The notes: generated from the sequence alone by a model not told the origin. A stretch of DNA of 64,000 bases from Halorhabdus tiamatea SARL4B (GCF_000470655.1 NC_021921.1:62001-126000); one strand, 5' to 3'; shown: positions 31,165 through 40,063, numbered from the stretch's first letter. Translations and numbers: made by a program.

Positions 31165-32253
31165 TCACTCCCCAGCGAACCGGTCGAGGAACCGACGGCG
31201 TTGCTCCATCCGAGCTTGCTTCCCGCGCTCATCGTAATGCTTGTCGATCGTCTCCGGGTCCACGTTCGCCCGCCGTCCAACCTCAGACGGCGGTACGTCC
31301 TCGGACAACCAGTGCGTAATCGCACCCCTGCGGACCGCGTGCGGACTGACTGACACCGGGCACCCGGACGCTTTCTGCCTCTGCGCAGCGGCGTCACACT
31401 CATCGATATCCCGGCCTTCCGGGCATTCGTTGGTAGACACGCACGGTCGGGTGACGCCCCATATCCAGGATGCGATCGTCATGACGTGCGGTCTCCCGTA
31501 CCTCGTTGTTAACAGAGAGTTGCGGCCGTGGTCGTCAGTCGTGTCATGCCGATCCGGACTGTTGAGGTAATCATCCAGCAACTGCGCGGTATCGTCTCGC
31601 AGCGCCACGAACCGCTCTCCGGCGTCCTTGTTCTTCAACGGAGTATCCGTCTCGGGCCGGTGCTGGACGTCTAAGTACTTCTCATCGGCGTTGTAGTCGT
31701 CCACGTCAAGCGCCCGCAGCCCACCGCGTCGGAGGTGGCAGCGCCATGCGAGCGCGAGCGTGACGTGCTGCACAGAAGCGTACCGGTACCGTTCCATCCA
31801 GTCGAGAATGCCGTGTGCGACGTCGGCGTCCAGCATCACGTCACGGGCGTTCTCCCCCTTATCGAGCGTGGGTGACACGACTTTCGTTGATAAGTCCTCG
31901 CGGACTGCTGAAATGCTCTCACAGAACCGTATGAACACGCGTAGCGTGTCCATCTGTGTTTTCTCCGAAACCGTGTTCAGGTCACCGTCGTCGCGCCGCC
32001 AGAGTCGGTACCGGTGTAGGTCGCGCCCGGTTATGTTGTTCAGGTTGGTAACGCGTGGTTCGCTTTCGTCGTCTTCGGTTTCTGCTTCGTCGGCGTCGTC
32101 GGTGGTTCCGTTGCACCAGCGGACGAAGTGCCCTAATCGTGAGGAGTGGGAGTAGATCGTGGCTTGGGATTTGTCGCCTTCGATTGTTTGGATATACAGG
32201 TCGAGCGCGTCTTGAGGGTCGATTGGTTCCAAGTCGTCTTGTCGTCGGGTCAT
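31165..32253 (-). CDS. int: Tyrosine integrase
   Basis: A 362-residue phage-type integrase. The N-terminal 110 residues form a SAM-like core-binding domain. The catalytic half has the first arginine in WRCHLRRGGLRAL, the HxxR box in SPHAVRRG, and the tyrosine in DKHYDERG. ATG 32253 directly follows TTACCAACC, which separates it from the longer non-coding frame. Its position near the right end of the element fits site-specific integration at the nearby tRNA-3'-end-like sequence. Confidence 0.85.
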   Translation of the reverse strand: MTRRQDDLEPIDPQDALDLYIQTIEGDKSQATIYSHSSRLGHFVRWCNGTTDDADEAETEDDESEPRVTNLNNITGRDLHRYRLWRRDDGDLNTVSEKTQMDTLRVFIRFCESISAVREDLSTKVVSPTLDKGENARDVMLDADVAHGILDWMERYRYASVQHVTLALAWRCHLRRGGLRALDVDDYNADEKYLDVQHRPETDTPLKNKDAGERFVALRDDTAQLLDDYLNSPDRHDTTDDHGRNSLLTTRYGRPHVMTIASWIWGVTRPCVSTNECPEGRDIDECDAAAQRQKASGCPVSVSPHAVRRGAITHWLSEDVPPSEVGRRANVDPETIDKHYDERGKQARMEQRRRFLDRFAGE

Positions 32254-32350
32254 GGTTGGTAAGTCTTGGAACCGGTGTCCTGCGGGTCGGGAGCGGGTCT
32301 TCTGGACAAGATGCGAGAGAACCGACGGACCCAGTCGGGGTGGAAGCGCA

Positions 32351-32442
32351 ACCGGCGACGCGGTTTGTCGCCGGTGAGAACCGCGAAACCGGCCCGCGGC
32401 AGCGCTGGTCGCCCGCAGCCGCCGACGCGGGTTGTCGGCGGC
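32351..32442. repeat. Two related hairpins upstream of the integrase
   Basis: ACCGGCGAC-GCGGTTT-GTCGCCGGT (32351-32375) and GCCGCCGAC-GCGGGTT-GTCGGCGGC (32418-32442). Both have perfect nine-base stems and nearly the same loop, while outer stem pairs change in a compensatory way. They could be integrase arm sites or structured RNA. Confidence 0.55.
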
Positions 32443-32593
32443 GAGGACGCAAGGGTTCAAAGGTGGAAGCCCGCCCGGCGCGCGACGAAGGAGCGCGCCC
32501 GGCAGGACCCGCGAAATCGTCTGGAACGCTGGAGTCCCTGCAGCGCCCGTAGCATTTTGCTGCGAACAATCCGTGAGCAGCAAATGCGCCACC

Positions 32594-32660
32594 TGAGGGA
32601 TTTGAATGAGAGAACGCAGAGCAAAGCGAGGCGTTCGCGTAGTTCAAATCCATCAGCGCC
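32594..32660. other. Candidate right attachment site (tRNA 3'-end-like)
   Basis: TTCAAATCCATCAGCGCCCG on the plus strand reads as a T-loop, T-stem 3' strand and acceptor 3' strand of a tRNA whose 5' part is missing. A mirrored TTCAAATCCCTCAGGTGGCG lies on the minus strand about 45 bases to the left. With the integrase adjacent, this is the likely element/chromosome junction. The intact tRNA and the other junction would lie left of the window. Confidence 0.4.
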
Positions 32661-32820
32661 CGTCTTTTCGCGGTCGTAATCGCCCGATTGTGTCGGGTTG
32701 GATCGTGTCAAACCCAATGCTGTTGCTTTCGTTCGATGAGCAAACGGCCGAGTGGGTGTCACGGGATTTCGCGTACAGCCAAACTGGCCCCCGTCCAGAA
32801 AATCAATCGCCGATTGACAC
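32653..32820. repeat. Dispersed repeat, copy 1
   Basis: About 150 bases beginning TCAGCGCCCGTCTTTTCGCG are repeated at 36826-37075 with roughly 90 percent identity. The two copies bracket a 4-kb block with the oleate hydratase, bat-type and CobQ-like genes. No coding potential. Confidence 0.7.
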
Positions 32821-32888
32821 GACAGCGTCATATTCTGTCAGAATCAGCGTGACTGACTCAGAGGGTCTATGCAGTAGAGCGACTGCCG

Positions 32889-33045
32889 GAGCTGAGCCGT
32901 GGGATCCTACCCCGAGAGGGCGATGATAACTGAAACGGGATGACGGAAGCGCGTCCGATTCGCCACGCGAGACGATTTCGCTGACGAACTCGATACAACA
33001 ACTTCGGCGCTCTCTGAGCAGATACAGCGGGGACCACGTCGGTTG
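32889..33045 (+). pseudogene. Fragment of a bat-type HTH regulator
   Basis: The stretch matches two parts of the gene at 34931-35581: CTACCCCGA..GGGCGATGATAACTG through GCCACGCGAGACGAT, then GCTGACGAACTCGA and GCGCTCTC. About 180 bases between them are deleted, and stops interrupt the frame. It is a decayed paralogue, so the locus has been duplicated. Confidence 0.6.
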
Positions 33046-33287
33046 GCCACACGGATGATCGTCGGGTCTGCCTGCCTCTCGACGAAGGGGCTCACTCATA
33101 AGTGGTAGGATATATCCTGCAAACTGTTAGCCACAGAGCGGCTGTACTGCTATGTGTGTAGAGCCGACGGACGGCGCGAGTTGCAACCCGTCGCCATCTA
33201 ACACAAGAGACTAGCTATGATCACACTACTGACGGTCGGCCCGAGCATCGGACGTACAACCGTTAATCACGCCCTGGAGGGAGACCA
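33046..33287. other. Intergenic region before oleate hydratase gene
   Basis: No gene. GGATATATCC at about 33107-33116 is a short palindrome that could serve as a regulatory site. No clear TATA box next to the ATG at 33288. Confidence 0.35.
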
Positions 33288-34889
33288 ATGAGCGTCCGGA
33301 AGCGTCCCCGGAAGCTACGGGCCAGTGAGCGTGAGGCACATTTTGCGGGCGGTGGCATTGCGGGACTGGCTGGGGCCGCCTTCCTGATCCGGGACGGGAA
33401 CGTCCCCGGCGAGAACGTTCACGTCTACGAGAAACTCGACGTGATGGGGGGCGCAATGGACGGCGCGGGCGATCCCGAGGAGGGGTACGTTATCCGGGGC
33501 GGACGCATGTTCAACTTCCCCGCCTACGAGTGCACCTGGGACCTCTTCCGGACGATTCCCTCCCTGGAGGAGCCGAACATCTCCGTCAAGGAGGAGATGA
33601 ACGAGTTCAACCGGATCCACGAGTCCGACGCCGAGACCCGGCTGATGTCGGGAAGCCACCGAATCGACGCCGCGAAGAACCAACTGGATACCCGCCACCG
33701 ACTCCAGCTATCCCGTCTGGCGGTCATCCCGGAGGAACGCCTGGGCGACACCCGGATCGAAGAGTGGTTCAGCGACGACTTCTTCGAGACGAACTTCTGG
33801 TACGTCTGGGCGACCATCTTCGCGTTCCAGCCCTGGCACAGCGTCGCTGAAATGCGCCGCTACATGTACCGGTTCTTTCACGAATTCCCTCGCTTGCACA
33901 CCATGGAAGGCATCGACCGGACGAAGTACAACCAGTACGACTCGATGATCCTCCCGCTCCGGCGGTGGCTCGACGACAAGGGCGTCGACTTCCAGTACAA
34001 CACCGAGGTGACCGACATGGACGTCGTCACGTCGCGTGAGGGTCGGACAGTCGAGCGCATCCACATGGAGACCGACGACGGTCACGAAACCGTCGGCGTC
34101 GATCCGACGGACATGGTGTTCGTCACGAACGGCTCGATGACCGACGGATCCGACCTCGGTGCGATGGACGAAGCGCCCGAAACGAACGAGACGGGGGCCT
34201 CCTGGGAGCTCTGGCGAAATCTCGCCGAGGACAACCCGCAGTTCGGGAATCCCGAGGTCTTCGCTGGCAACGTCCAGGAGACCAAGTGGGAGTCCTTTAC
34301 CGTCACGCTGCACAACACCGACCTCTTCGACCACATCGTCGAGTTCACCCAGGAAGAACCCGGCAACGGCTTGACGACCTACGTCGACTCGAACTGGCTC
34401 CTGTCCACGGTCGTCGCCGCCCAGCCACACTTCGCGAACCAACCCGACGACGTGACGGTCTTCTGGGGCTACGCGCTCTTTCCCGATCGAAAGGGCAACT
34501 ACGTCGAGAAGAAGATGTCCGAGTGCACTGGTCGGGAGATTCTCGAAGAATTGTGCTATCACCTCGACTGCGAGGACCGACTCCCGGAGATGCTGGAGGA
34601 TGTCAACTGCATCCCTTGTATGATGCCGTTCATTACGGCACATTTCCAGCCCCGGACTCCCGGCGACCGGCCGCAAGTGGTCCCGGACGGGTCGAACAAC
34701 CTCGCCTTCCTCGGGCAATACGCTGAGATGGAGCGTGACGTTGTGTTCACCGTCGAGTACTCAGTCCGTTCGGCGATGAATGCCGTCTACGAGTTGCTCG
34801 ATCTGGACAAAGACGACATCCCGCCGGTCAGGAAACACTATCACGATCCCAGTGTCCTACTGGACGGAGTCAAAGCTGCATATCGATAA
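33288..34889 (+). CDS. Oleate hydratase (MCRA family), RGGRM-type
   Basis: A 533-residue FAD protein of the oleate hydratase family, which adds water to the cis-9 double bond of unsaturated fatty acids to give 10-hydroxy fatty acids. GGGIAGLAGA near residue 22 is the Rossmann motif, and ECTWDLF plus later FWGYALFPDRKGNYV match the family. Characterised enzymes usually carry RGGREM, with a catalytic glutamate; here the motif is RGGRMFN, as in the lower-activity RGGRM-type group. Archaeal lipids lack ordinary fatty acids, so the natural substrate is probably environmental, or detoxification is the purpose. Start ATG 33288. Confidence 0.85.
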   Translation: MSVRKRPRKLRASEREAHFAGGGIAGLAGAAFLIRDGNVPGENVHVYEKLDVMGGAMDGAGDPEEGYVIRGGRMFNFPAYECTWDLFRTIPSLEEPNISVKEEMNEFNRIHESDAETRLMSGSHRIDAAKNQLDTRHRLQLSRLAVIPEERLGDTRIEEWFSDDFFETNFWYVWATIFAFQPWHSVAEMRRYMYRFFHEFPRLHTMEGIDRTKYNQYDSMILPLRRWLDDKGVDFQYNTEVTDMDVVTSREGRTVERIHMETDDGHETVGVDPTDMVFVTNGSMTDGSDLGAMDEAPETNETGASWELWRNLAEDNPQFGNPEVFAGNVQETKWESFTVTLHNTDLFDHIVEFTQEEPGNGLTTYVDSNWLLSTVVAAQPHFANQPDDVTVFWGYALFPDRKGNYVEKKMSECTGREILEELCYHLDCEDRLPEMLEDVNCIPCMMPFITAHFQPRTPGDRPQVVPDGSNNLAFLGQYAEMERDVVFTVEYSVRSAMNAVYELLDLDKDDIPPVRKHYHDPSVLLDGVKAAYR

Positions 34890-34930
34890 GACCAGTCAGC
34901 GTAAGAGGAGCGCGAGAACAATATCCCGGT

Positions 34931-35581
34931 ATGAGTCTCGTGTGTGATTTTACGCTCGGCGGGGACGCTCTCCCGTTAACCGATGTGGCAGCCACAGTTT
35001 CGGGGACCGTCCATGTCGAACGTGTGATTGCAGATCGACCACACAATCCACATATCATCGTCACGGGGGAAGGCATTTCACCGAAACATCTTGAGACGGC
35101 AATGGCAAACGGAACACGAGTCCGTGACGTTGTCCGCTTGGAATCGTCGTTCGAAGCGACGCGTTTCCGCATCACGATTGACCAACCTGTCCCTGCTGTA
35201 TACGAACGGTTAGTTTCATTACGGACCTACCCCGAAGGAGCGACGATAACTGAAACAGGATGGCGGACGCGCGTCCAATTCGCCACGCGAGACGATCTGC
35301 TGTCTTTTCGGAACACCTGCCAGGAAATGAGCGTCAAGTTTCACCTGCACCGACTATTCCAGTCGGATTCTGATGATATCGACGAGTACGGATTGACAGC
35401 ACAACAGCACAACGCCCTAGCAGTAGCCTACGACGAGGGGTACTTCGAGATTCCTCGGGAGGCCACGCTTGAGGATCTTGCTGACGAACTCGACACCACG
35501 ACCTCCGCACTGTCGGAATTATTGCGTCGTGGCCAGCGTCGTCTAGTGGGCCGAACAGTCGCTGCGCTGGAAGGGACCTAA
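34931..35581 (+). CDS. Bacterio-opsin activator-type HTH regulator
   Basis: A 216-residue protein with the N-terminal beta-rich sensor-like half and the C-terminal HTH-10 domain common to haloarchaeal Bat-like regulators (LTAQQHNALAVAYDEGYFEI, then LEDLADELDTTTSALSELLRRGQRRL). It follows the oleate hydratase gene by 40 bases and may control it. A deleted relative of this gene survives at 32889-33045. Confidence 0.8.
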   Translation: MSLVCDFTLGGDALPLTDVAATVSGTVHVERVIADRPHNPHIIVTGEGISPKHLETAMANGTRVRDVVRLESSFEATRFRITIDQPVPAVYERLVSLRTYPEGATITETGWRTRVQFATRDDLLSFRNTCQEMSVKFHLHRLFQSDSDDIDEYGLTAQQHNALAVAYDEGYFEIPREATLEDLADELDTTTSALSELLRRGQRRLVGRTVAALEGT

Positions 35582-35669
35582 AGTGCAGGATATTTCCGGG
35601 TTATCGTTACTCGGCACCGATGGCTACCGGGCAATGCGGTGAACGCCACTCTCAGTGGTGACTCGAAAC

Positions 35670-36569
35670 ATGACTGGTGATACGATCTTTGTCAGCGGTA
35701 CCGGATTTGGAACAGGCGTTGGAAAGAGCTTCGTCACGAGTCTACTCTGTCGGCTCCTTGACGACGAAGGATACGAGGTCGCTCCATTCAAGACCCTCAA
35801 TCTCACCCCGGTCACCTACACGAAGAATGGAGCCGAGTTCGGGTATGCACAAGCGTTACAAGCGGTTGCGGCTCGGACCGATCCAGACCCGCGGATGAAC
35901 CCATTCACGCCGAAACCGAACGAGGACGGGACGATCGATTTAGTGTTTGGTGACGAAACTGTCGAAGAGAACGTCGATATCGTTGCTGGGTTCCGGGGTG
36001 AAGACGCAACTCTCGCCGACCCGGATCACCATGAAGCCGTGCTGGACACCGCGGATACGGCCCTTTCAGAACTTCGGGCCGAGAACGATATCGTCGTCAT
36101 CGAAGGGTCCGGTCCAGCACAACTGGTCGGCTTCGGCCCGATCAGCGAGTGGTTCGATCTTGCTAACATGCAGACAGCCGCCATGGCTGACGCGGCAACC
36201 TTCCTGGTGACAGACAATCTCGATGCCGTTCCAGGGACGCTCTCGGATCTGGAGCCCGAACATCGAGACCTGGTCGAGGGTGTTGTCCTCGATATCCCCG
36301 AACTCGCGCAGGATCTCGTCAATATCGGCATTGATCAGGACCTCCTCCTTGCAGCCGGTGGGGCCCAAATTCGTGAACAGCACGGAGACGAGATGCCCAT
36401 CGTCGCCACCTTGCCGAAGTATCCACAGCTCGCAGACCTTCCTGACCTCGACCCCCTTACGCTCGGCCCCAAGATCTCCTTCGAACAATGGGAGGTGACA
36501 ATAGACAGTATCGCAACGGAGGCGGCACCGTATGTTGACCTTGCTGAGATCGTACAGAAAGCCGAGTAA
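35670..36569 (+). CDS. CobQ/BioD-like P-loop ATPase
   Basis: A 299-residue protein with GTGFGTGVGKS (P-loop, about 8-18), followed by PFKTLNLTPVTYTKNGAEFG and MNPFTPKP, which match the N-terminal synthase domain of cobyric acid synthase and BioD-type enzymes. The C-terminal glutamine amidotransferase domain of CobQ is missing, so it is a stand-alone ligase-like domain. It does not look like BioD in context. ATG 35670 is preferred; a GTG at 35655 is in frame. The substrate is unknown. Confidence 0.7.
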   Translation: MTGDTIFVSGTGFGTGVGKSFVTSLLCRLLDDEGYEVAPFKTLNLTPVTYTKNGAEFGYAQALQAVAARTDPDPRMNPFTPKPNEDGTIDLVFGDETVEENVDIVAGFRGEDATLADPDHHEAVLDTADTALSELRAENDIVVIEGSGPAQLVGFGPISEWFDLANMQTAAMADAATFLVTDNLDAVPGTLSDLEPEHRDLVEGVVLDIPELAQDLVNIGIDQDLLLAAGGAQIREQHGDEMPIVATLPKYPQLADLPDLDPLTLGPKISFEQWEVTIDSIATEAAPYVDLAEIVQKAE

Positions 36570-36825
36570 GTGAGAGAGCGTTTGCCCTGCCGTACGACGA
36601 CGTTGTCCAGGATACTTCTGGAGTTCACCGGAGATCCATCGGATTGTGACCCATAAGCAACGCGAGAGAACGAGCGAAACATCTGAAAACGAGCTTGCTA
36701 AATATGCGCTGTGTATCTCGCAGCGTCACTTCAATAGACCGTTTCTGAGATCTTTTCGTTCATCAACCCTCCGAATTCGGACTCCTCACACTCTGCAATG
36801 GGATCCGTTCGACGATCGAACGCCC
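36570..36825. other. Intergenic, no gene
   Basis: No gene or clear signal found up to the start of the second repeat copy. Confidence 0.4.
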
Positions 36826-37075
36826 TCAGCGCCCGTCTTTTCGCGGGCGTAATCGCCCGATTGTGTCGGGTTGAATCGTGTCAAACGCAATGCTGTTGCT
36901 TTCGTTCGATGAGCGAACGGTCGAGTGATACTGCCGGCTGTAACAGACTGAAGGAATTCGCCACCCCGGTGTGGCGAATATCTTTACGAACTTACAGCCG
37001 GCAGTATGAGTGTCACGGGATTTCGCGTACAGCAAACCTTGTCTCCTTCCAGAAAATCGATCGGCAATTGACCGT
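36826..37075. repeat. Dispersed repeat, copy 2, interrupted by a MITE
   Basis: Same sequence as 32653-32820, split by the 80-base element at 36928-37007. The right part resumes with TCACGGGATTTCGCGTACAG. Confidence 0.7.
36928..37007. mobile_element. 80-bp MITE with perfect 16-base terminal inverted repeats
   Basis: The ends are ATACTGCCGGCTGTAA and TTACAGCCGGCAGTAT. A five-base target duplication GAGTG lies on both sides (36923-36927 and 37008-37012). An internal inverted repeat ATTCGCCAC...GTGGCGAAT lets it fold into a cruciform. It is too short to code for anything; a parent IS with the same ends should exist in the genome. Confidence 0.85.
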
Positions 37076-37186
37076 GAGTAGCCCCAGTCCCCAGGGATCC
37101 ATCGCAGTCCAAGCTATACCGACTCGATAGTATATTTATCCGTTGAGACCCCAATACAAAAGACCCAGACTAGCGAACCTCACGAC

Positions 37187-37561
37187 ATGCCAGAAGAATT
37201 CGAAAATGTTGTCGAGCACGTGAAGGCCCATGCTGGAGAGGCGTTGCAAGCCATTGTCGTCTACGACGAGACGCGCCATCGTGATGTCTACCGGCGCGAG
37301 GGCAGCGATGGGCTCCACGCTTCGGACTTAGAAACAGAGGTTCTCGAAGACGTTCGCGCGGATCGCAGGCGACGTGAGAGCCCGGCGGCCAGCGAACACG
37401 AGGGTGAATACCGCGCGAGTGCACATGTCTTCGACGAACGGGTAATCTTGCACCTCCCGCGCGGCGAGAACACAGGTACAATTCTCATTCTGGATACCAC
37501 CGCTGCTCGTAACCTTGCCGAATTCGTCGCGGACATTCGTAGCGACATTTACGACGAGTGA
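37187..37561 (+). CDS. Hypothetical haloarchaeal protein
   Basis: A 124-residue protein with mixed alpha/beta pattern (AIVVYDETRHRDVYRR; VFDERVILHLPRGENTGTILIL). It resembles a widespread haloarchaeal small protein family of unknown role. TATATTTATCC about 55 bases upstream gives a TATA candidate. The middle is highly charged (RADRRRRES). Confidence 0.65.
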   Translation: MPEEFENVVEHVKAHAGEALQAIVVYDETRHRDVYRREGSDGLHASDLETEVLEDVRADRRRRESPAASEHEGEYRASAHVFDERVILHLPRGENTGTILILDTTAARNLAEFVADIRSDIYDE

Positions 37562-37585
37562 TAGGCGACTCGAAATCGGTGGTCG

Positions 37586-37960
37586 TCACATCCGCATGAG
37601 CACGGCGAGGGCGACCATGCCAGCGTCCCAGCCCATTCCAGTCGCGACCGCGCTCCCTCCTATGTCGCCGTCCATTCCCATCCCGCTGCCGTCGTCGAGC
37701 ATCCCGTTCGCTAACAACGCCTGGTTGAGGAGCATGATCGCCGCGTAACCGATCATCAGCAGCCCGCTAGTTGTCCCGAGACGGTCGGCGTCGGCGTATT
37801 TCGTCAGCAGGACAGTGCCGTGAACCAGCACGACGCCGCCGAGGATGGGCATCAGCCAACCACCGGTCACCATTTCGTCCGTCGCACTGGCGCTCCACAG
37901 CGAATAGAGCCCTGTGGCGAAGGCGATCGACGCGCCGTACAGCCGCGTGTTCGAGATCAT
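37586..37960 (-). CDS. Four-span membrane protein, hypothetical
   Basis: A 124-residue protein with about four hydrophobic helices (LYGASIAFATGLYSLW; WLMPILGGVVLVHGTVL; GLLMIGYAAIMLLNQALL; DAGMVALAVLMRM) and a Met/Gly/Asp-rich loop (DDGSGMGMDGD). ATG 37960 is used; GTG 37972 is in frame. CTTTACG about 30 bases upstream could be the TATA box of a leaderless message. Function unknown. Confidence 0.65.
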   Translation of the reverse strand: MISNTRLYGASIAFATGLYSLWSASATDEMVTGGWLMPILGGVVLVHGTVLLTKYADADRLGTTSGLLMIGYAAIMLLNQALLANGMLDDGSGMGMDGDIGGSAVATGMGWDAGMVALAVLMRM

Positions 37961-38077
37961 GCCCGAGAGCACCGTCGGAGCACGTAAAGAGGCGCGTGAA
38001 ACGTCAACACGGTAACTTAACCGTAACCTGAAACGAGGCTTGGAACTGTCGAGCTGCGGTACCAGTGTCGTCCGTCA

Positions 38078-38431
38078 TCAAGAAGTATCCGATCGGGCTT
38101 GTACCCAGGCTAGCAGTGGTTCGAGTTGCTCACGAAGTTCTTCCCCCTCGTCGGTGAGCGCGTATTCGACCCGCGGCGGGATCTCGTCGTACTGGGTGCG
38201 TGTGACGAGCCCCGCCTGCTCGAACTCTGCGAGTCGCTTCGAGATGGTCGAAGTGCTCGCCGTCGGCAAGTGGGTCTCGATCTCGCCGAAGCGTAGCGAC
38301 TCGTGGGCACCGACGACGCTGACCAGCTGCATCGCGTATTTCCGGCTCAACGTCTCCATCAAGTCTGTCAACGGACAGTAGCACGTTCCTTCGACGTCAC
38401 ACATAGACGCCTGCGGGGTCGAATCTGCCAT
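38078..38431 (-). CDS. HxlR-type winged-helix regulator with Cys cluster
   Basis: A 117-residue protein with the HxlR layout: CPLTDLMETLSRKYAMQL, then LRFGEIETHLPTASTSTISKRLAEFEQAGLV and the wing VEYALTDEGEEL. Three cysteines close together (CDVEGTCYC, about 11-19) could sense metal or redox state. It is divergent from the merA-like gene, with 73 bases between the starts, so I infer that it regulates that gene in response to mercury or oxidants. Confidence 0.8.
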   Translation of the reverse strand: MADSTPQASMCDVEGTCYCPLTDLMETLSRKYAMQLVSVVGAHESLRFGEIETHLPTASTSTISKRLAEFEQAGLVTRTQYDEIPPRVEYALTDEGEELREQLEPLLAWVQARSDTS

Positions 38432-38504
38432 TCCTTCGTAGCCTCCAACCTACTCAATCGCTTTGGACTCCACAGTATAATAACTCTGCTATCGAAAGTA
38501 TCGT

Positions 38505-39956
38505 ATGACGACGGACAACGCGTACGATCTCGTGATTCTGGGCGGCGGGGCAGCCGCATTCGCGGCCATCACCGAAGCGAGCCGGCGTGGACTCTCGACG
38601 GCGATGGTGAACACGGGCCTACCGATCGGTGGGACCTGCGTGAACGTCGGCTGCGTCCCCAGCAAACACCTGTTGGCAGTCGCCGAACACGCCGCCGCGC
38701 CGCGAGAGAACCCCTTCGATGCCGTCCAGTACGGACACGAACCGACCGTGGACTGGGTGACCGCTCTGGACCAATCCGACGCCCTCGTCGAGCGGTTCCG
38801 GCGGACGAACTACGTGGACGTCGCCGAGCATTTCGAGATCGACATCTACGAAGGCTACGGTGAGTTCGTCGATGGCACAACCATCGCGGTCGTCAACGGT
38901 GCTGACGAGGGTGCACAGATCACCGGCGAGAACGCACTCGTCGCCACCGGGAGTTCGCCGTGGACGCCACCGATCGACGGCCTCGATGGGATCGAATATT
39001 ACACCAGCGAGACCATCCTCGAAGAACGTAATCTCCCCGAGAGCATCGTGATTATCGGGGGCGGCTACATCGCACTCGAATGGGGACAGATCCTCCACCG
39101 CGTCGGCGTCGAAGTAACCATCCTCCAGCGTTCGGACCGACTCCTTTCGGGAATGGAAGAGCAACTCGGCCGCGAAATGGAACGCGCTTTCGAAACAGAG
39201 GGGATCGACGTGCTCACCGGCAATGAATTTCGGCGCGTTCGCGGGTCAGTGGCCGACGAAGGAGACACGATGGAATCGGCCGTGACTGTCGAGACAGTCG
39301 CCGACGGTGCCGAACGCACGGTCACCGGGAAGGCGCTGTTCGTCGCGACCGGCGTCCAGCCAAACAGCGAGGACATCGGCCTGGAACCCGTGGGTATCGA
39401 AACGAACGACGACGGAACGGTCCGTGTCAACGAGCACTTCCAGACGACGAACCCTGACGTCTACGCCGCCGGCGACGTGATCGGCGACCCCGAACTCGAA
39501 ACGGTCGCTGCCAAGGAGGGCAACCACGCCGTCAAGAACGCCTTCGGGAATGCAGATATCAGCATCGACTACGACGCAGTGCCGGCAGTCGTCTTCACCA
39601 GCCCGGAGGTTGCCACGGTCGGGACGACCGAACGCGAGTACATGGACGAACACGGCACCTGTTCGTGTCGAACGATTCAGATGGCAGACGTGCCCAAGGC
39701 CAAAGCGGTCCAGGACACGCGCGGGCTCGTCCAAGTGGTCAAACACCACGAAACAGACGCAATCGTCGGCGTCCACATGGTCGGACCCCGCGCCGCCGAC
39801 ATGATTCCAGAGGCGACACTGGCGGTCAAATTCGGACTGACCGTCGATGACATCATCGACACGATCCACCCGTTCCCGACGTTCTCCGAGGCGTTCAAAC
39901 AAGCCTGCCAGGCGTTCCGTCGGGACGTCTCGACGATGAGTTGCTGTGTCGAATGA
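38505..39956 (+). CDS. merA: Mercuric reductase-like flavoprotein
   Basis: A 483-residue pyridine nucleotide-disulfide oxidoreductase. FAD site GGGAAAF (13-19), redox-active pair GGTCVNVGC (C45, C50), NAD(P)H site IIGGGYIALEWG, and the dimerisation domain with HPFPTFSEAF. The C-terminus ends SCCVE (C480, C481): this vicinal cysteine pair hands Hg(II) to the active site in MerA and is missing in lipoamide dehydrogenases. No N-terminal heavy-metal-binding domain and no other mer gene is present. The product would reduce Hg(II) to Hg(0) in the cytoplasm. AGTATAATAA about 30 bases upstream is the TATA box. Confidence 0.85.
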   Translation: MTTDNAYDLVILGGGAAAFAAITEASRRGLSTAMVNTGLPIGGTCVNVGCVPSKHLLAVAEHAAAPRENPFDAVQYGHEPTVDWVTALDQSDALVERFRRTNYVDVAEHFEIDIYEGYGEFVDGTTIAVVNGADEGAQITGENALVATGSSPWTPPIDGLDGIEYYTSETILEERNLPESIVIIGGGYIALEWGQILHRVGVEVTILQRSDRLLSGMEEQLGREMERAFETEGIDVLTGNEFRRVRGSVADEGDTMESAVTVETVADGAERTVTGKALFVATGVQPNSEDIGLEPVGIETNDDGTVRVNEHFQTTNPDVYAAGDVIGDPELETVAAKEGNHAVKNAFGNADISIDYDAVPAVVFTSPEVATVGTTEREYMDEHGTCSCRTIQMADVPKAKAVQDTRGLVQVVKHHETDAIVGVHMVGPRAADMIPEATLAVKFGLTVDDIIDTIHPFPTFSEAFKQACQAFRRDVSTMSCCVE

Positions 39957-40063
39957 GCGACCCAGGAGTTCGTCAGGAGAATACGCCGGACTGTTTTGCT
40001 ACCGTCGGTCCGAATAAGGAGAGGTTTCCGTCAACATATCGTCGTCTGTCTCGTGGTCCGTTC

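Noticed and set aside
33708-34718. A 336-codon minus-strand open frame
   Set aside because: It is antisense to the well-supported oleate hydratase gene and has no family features.
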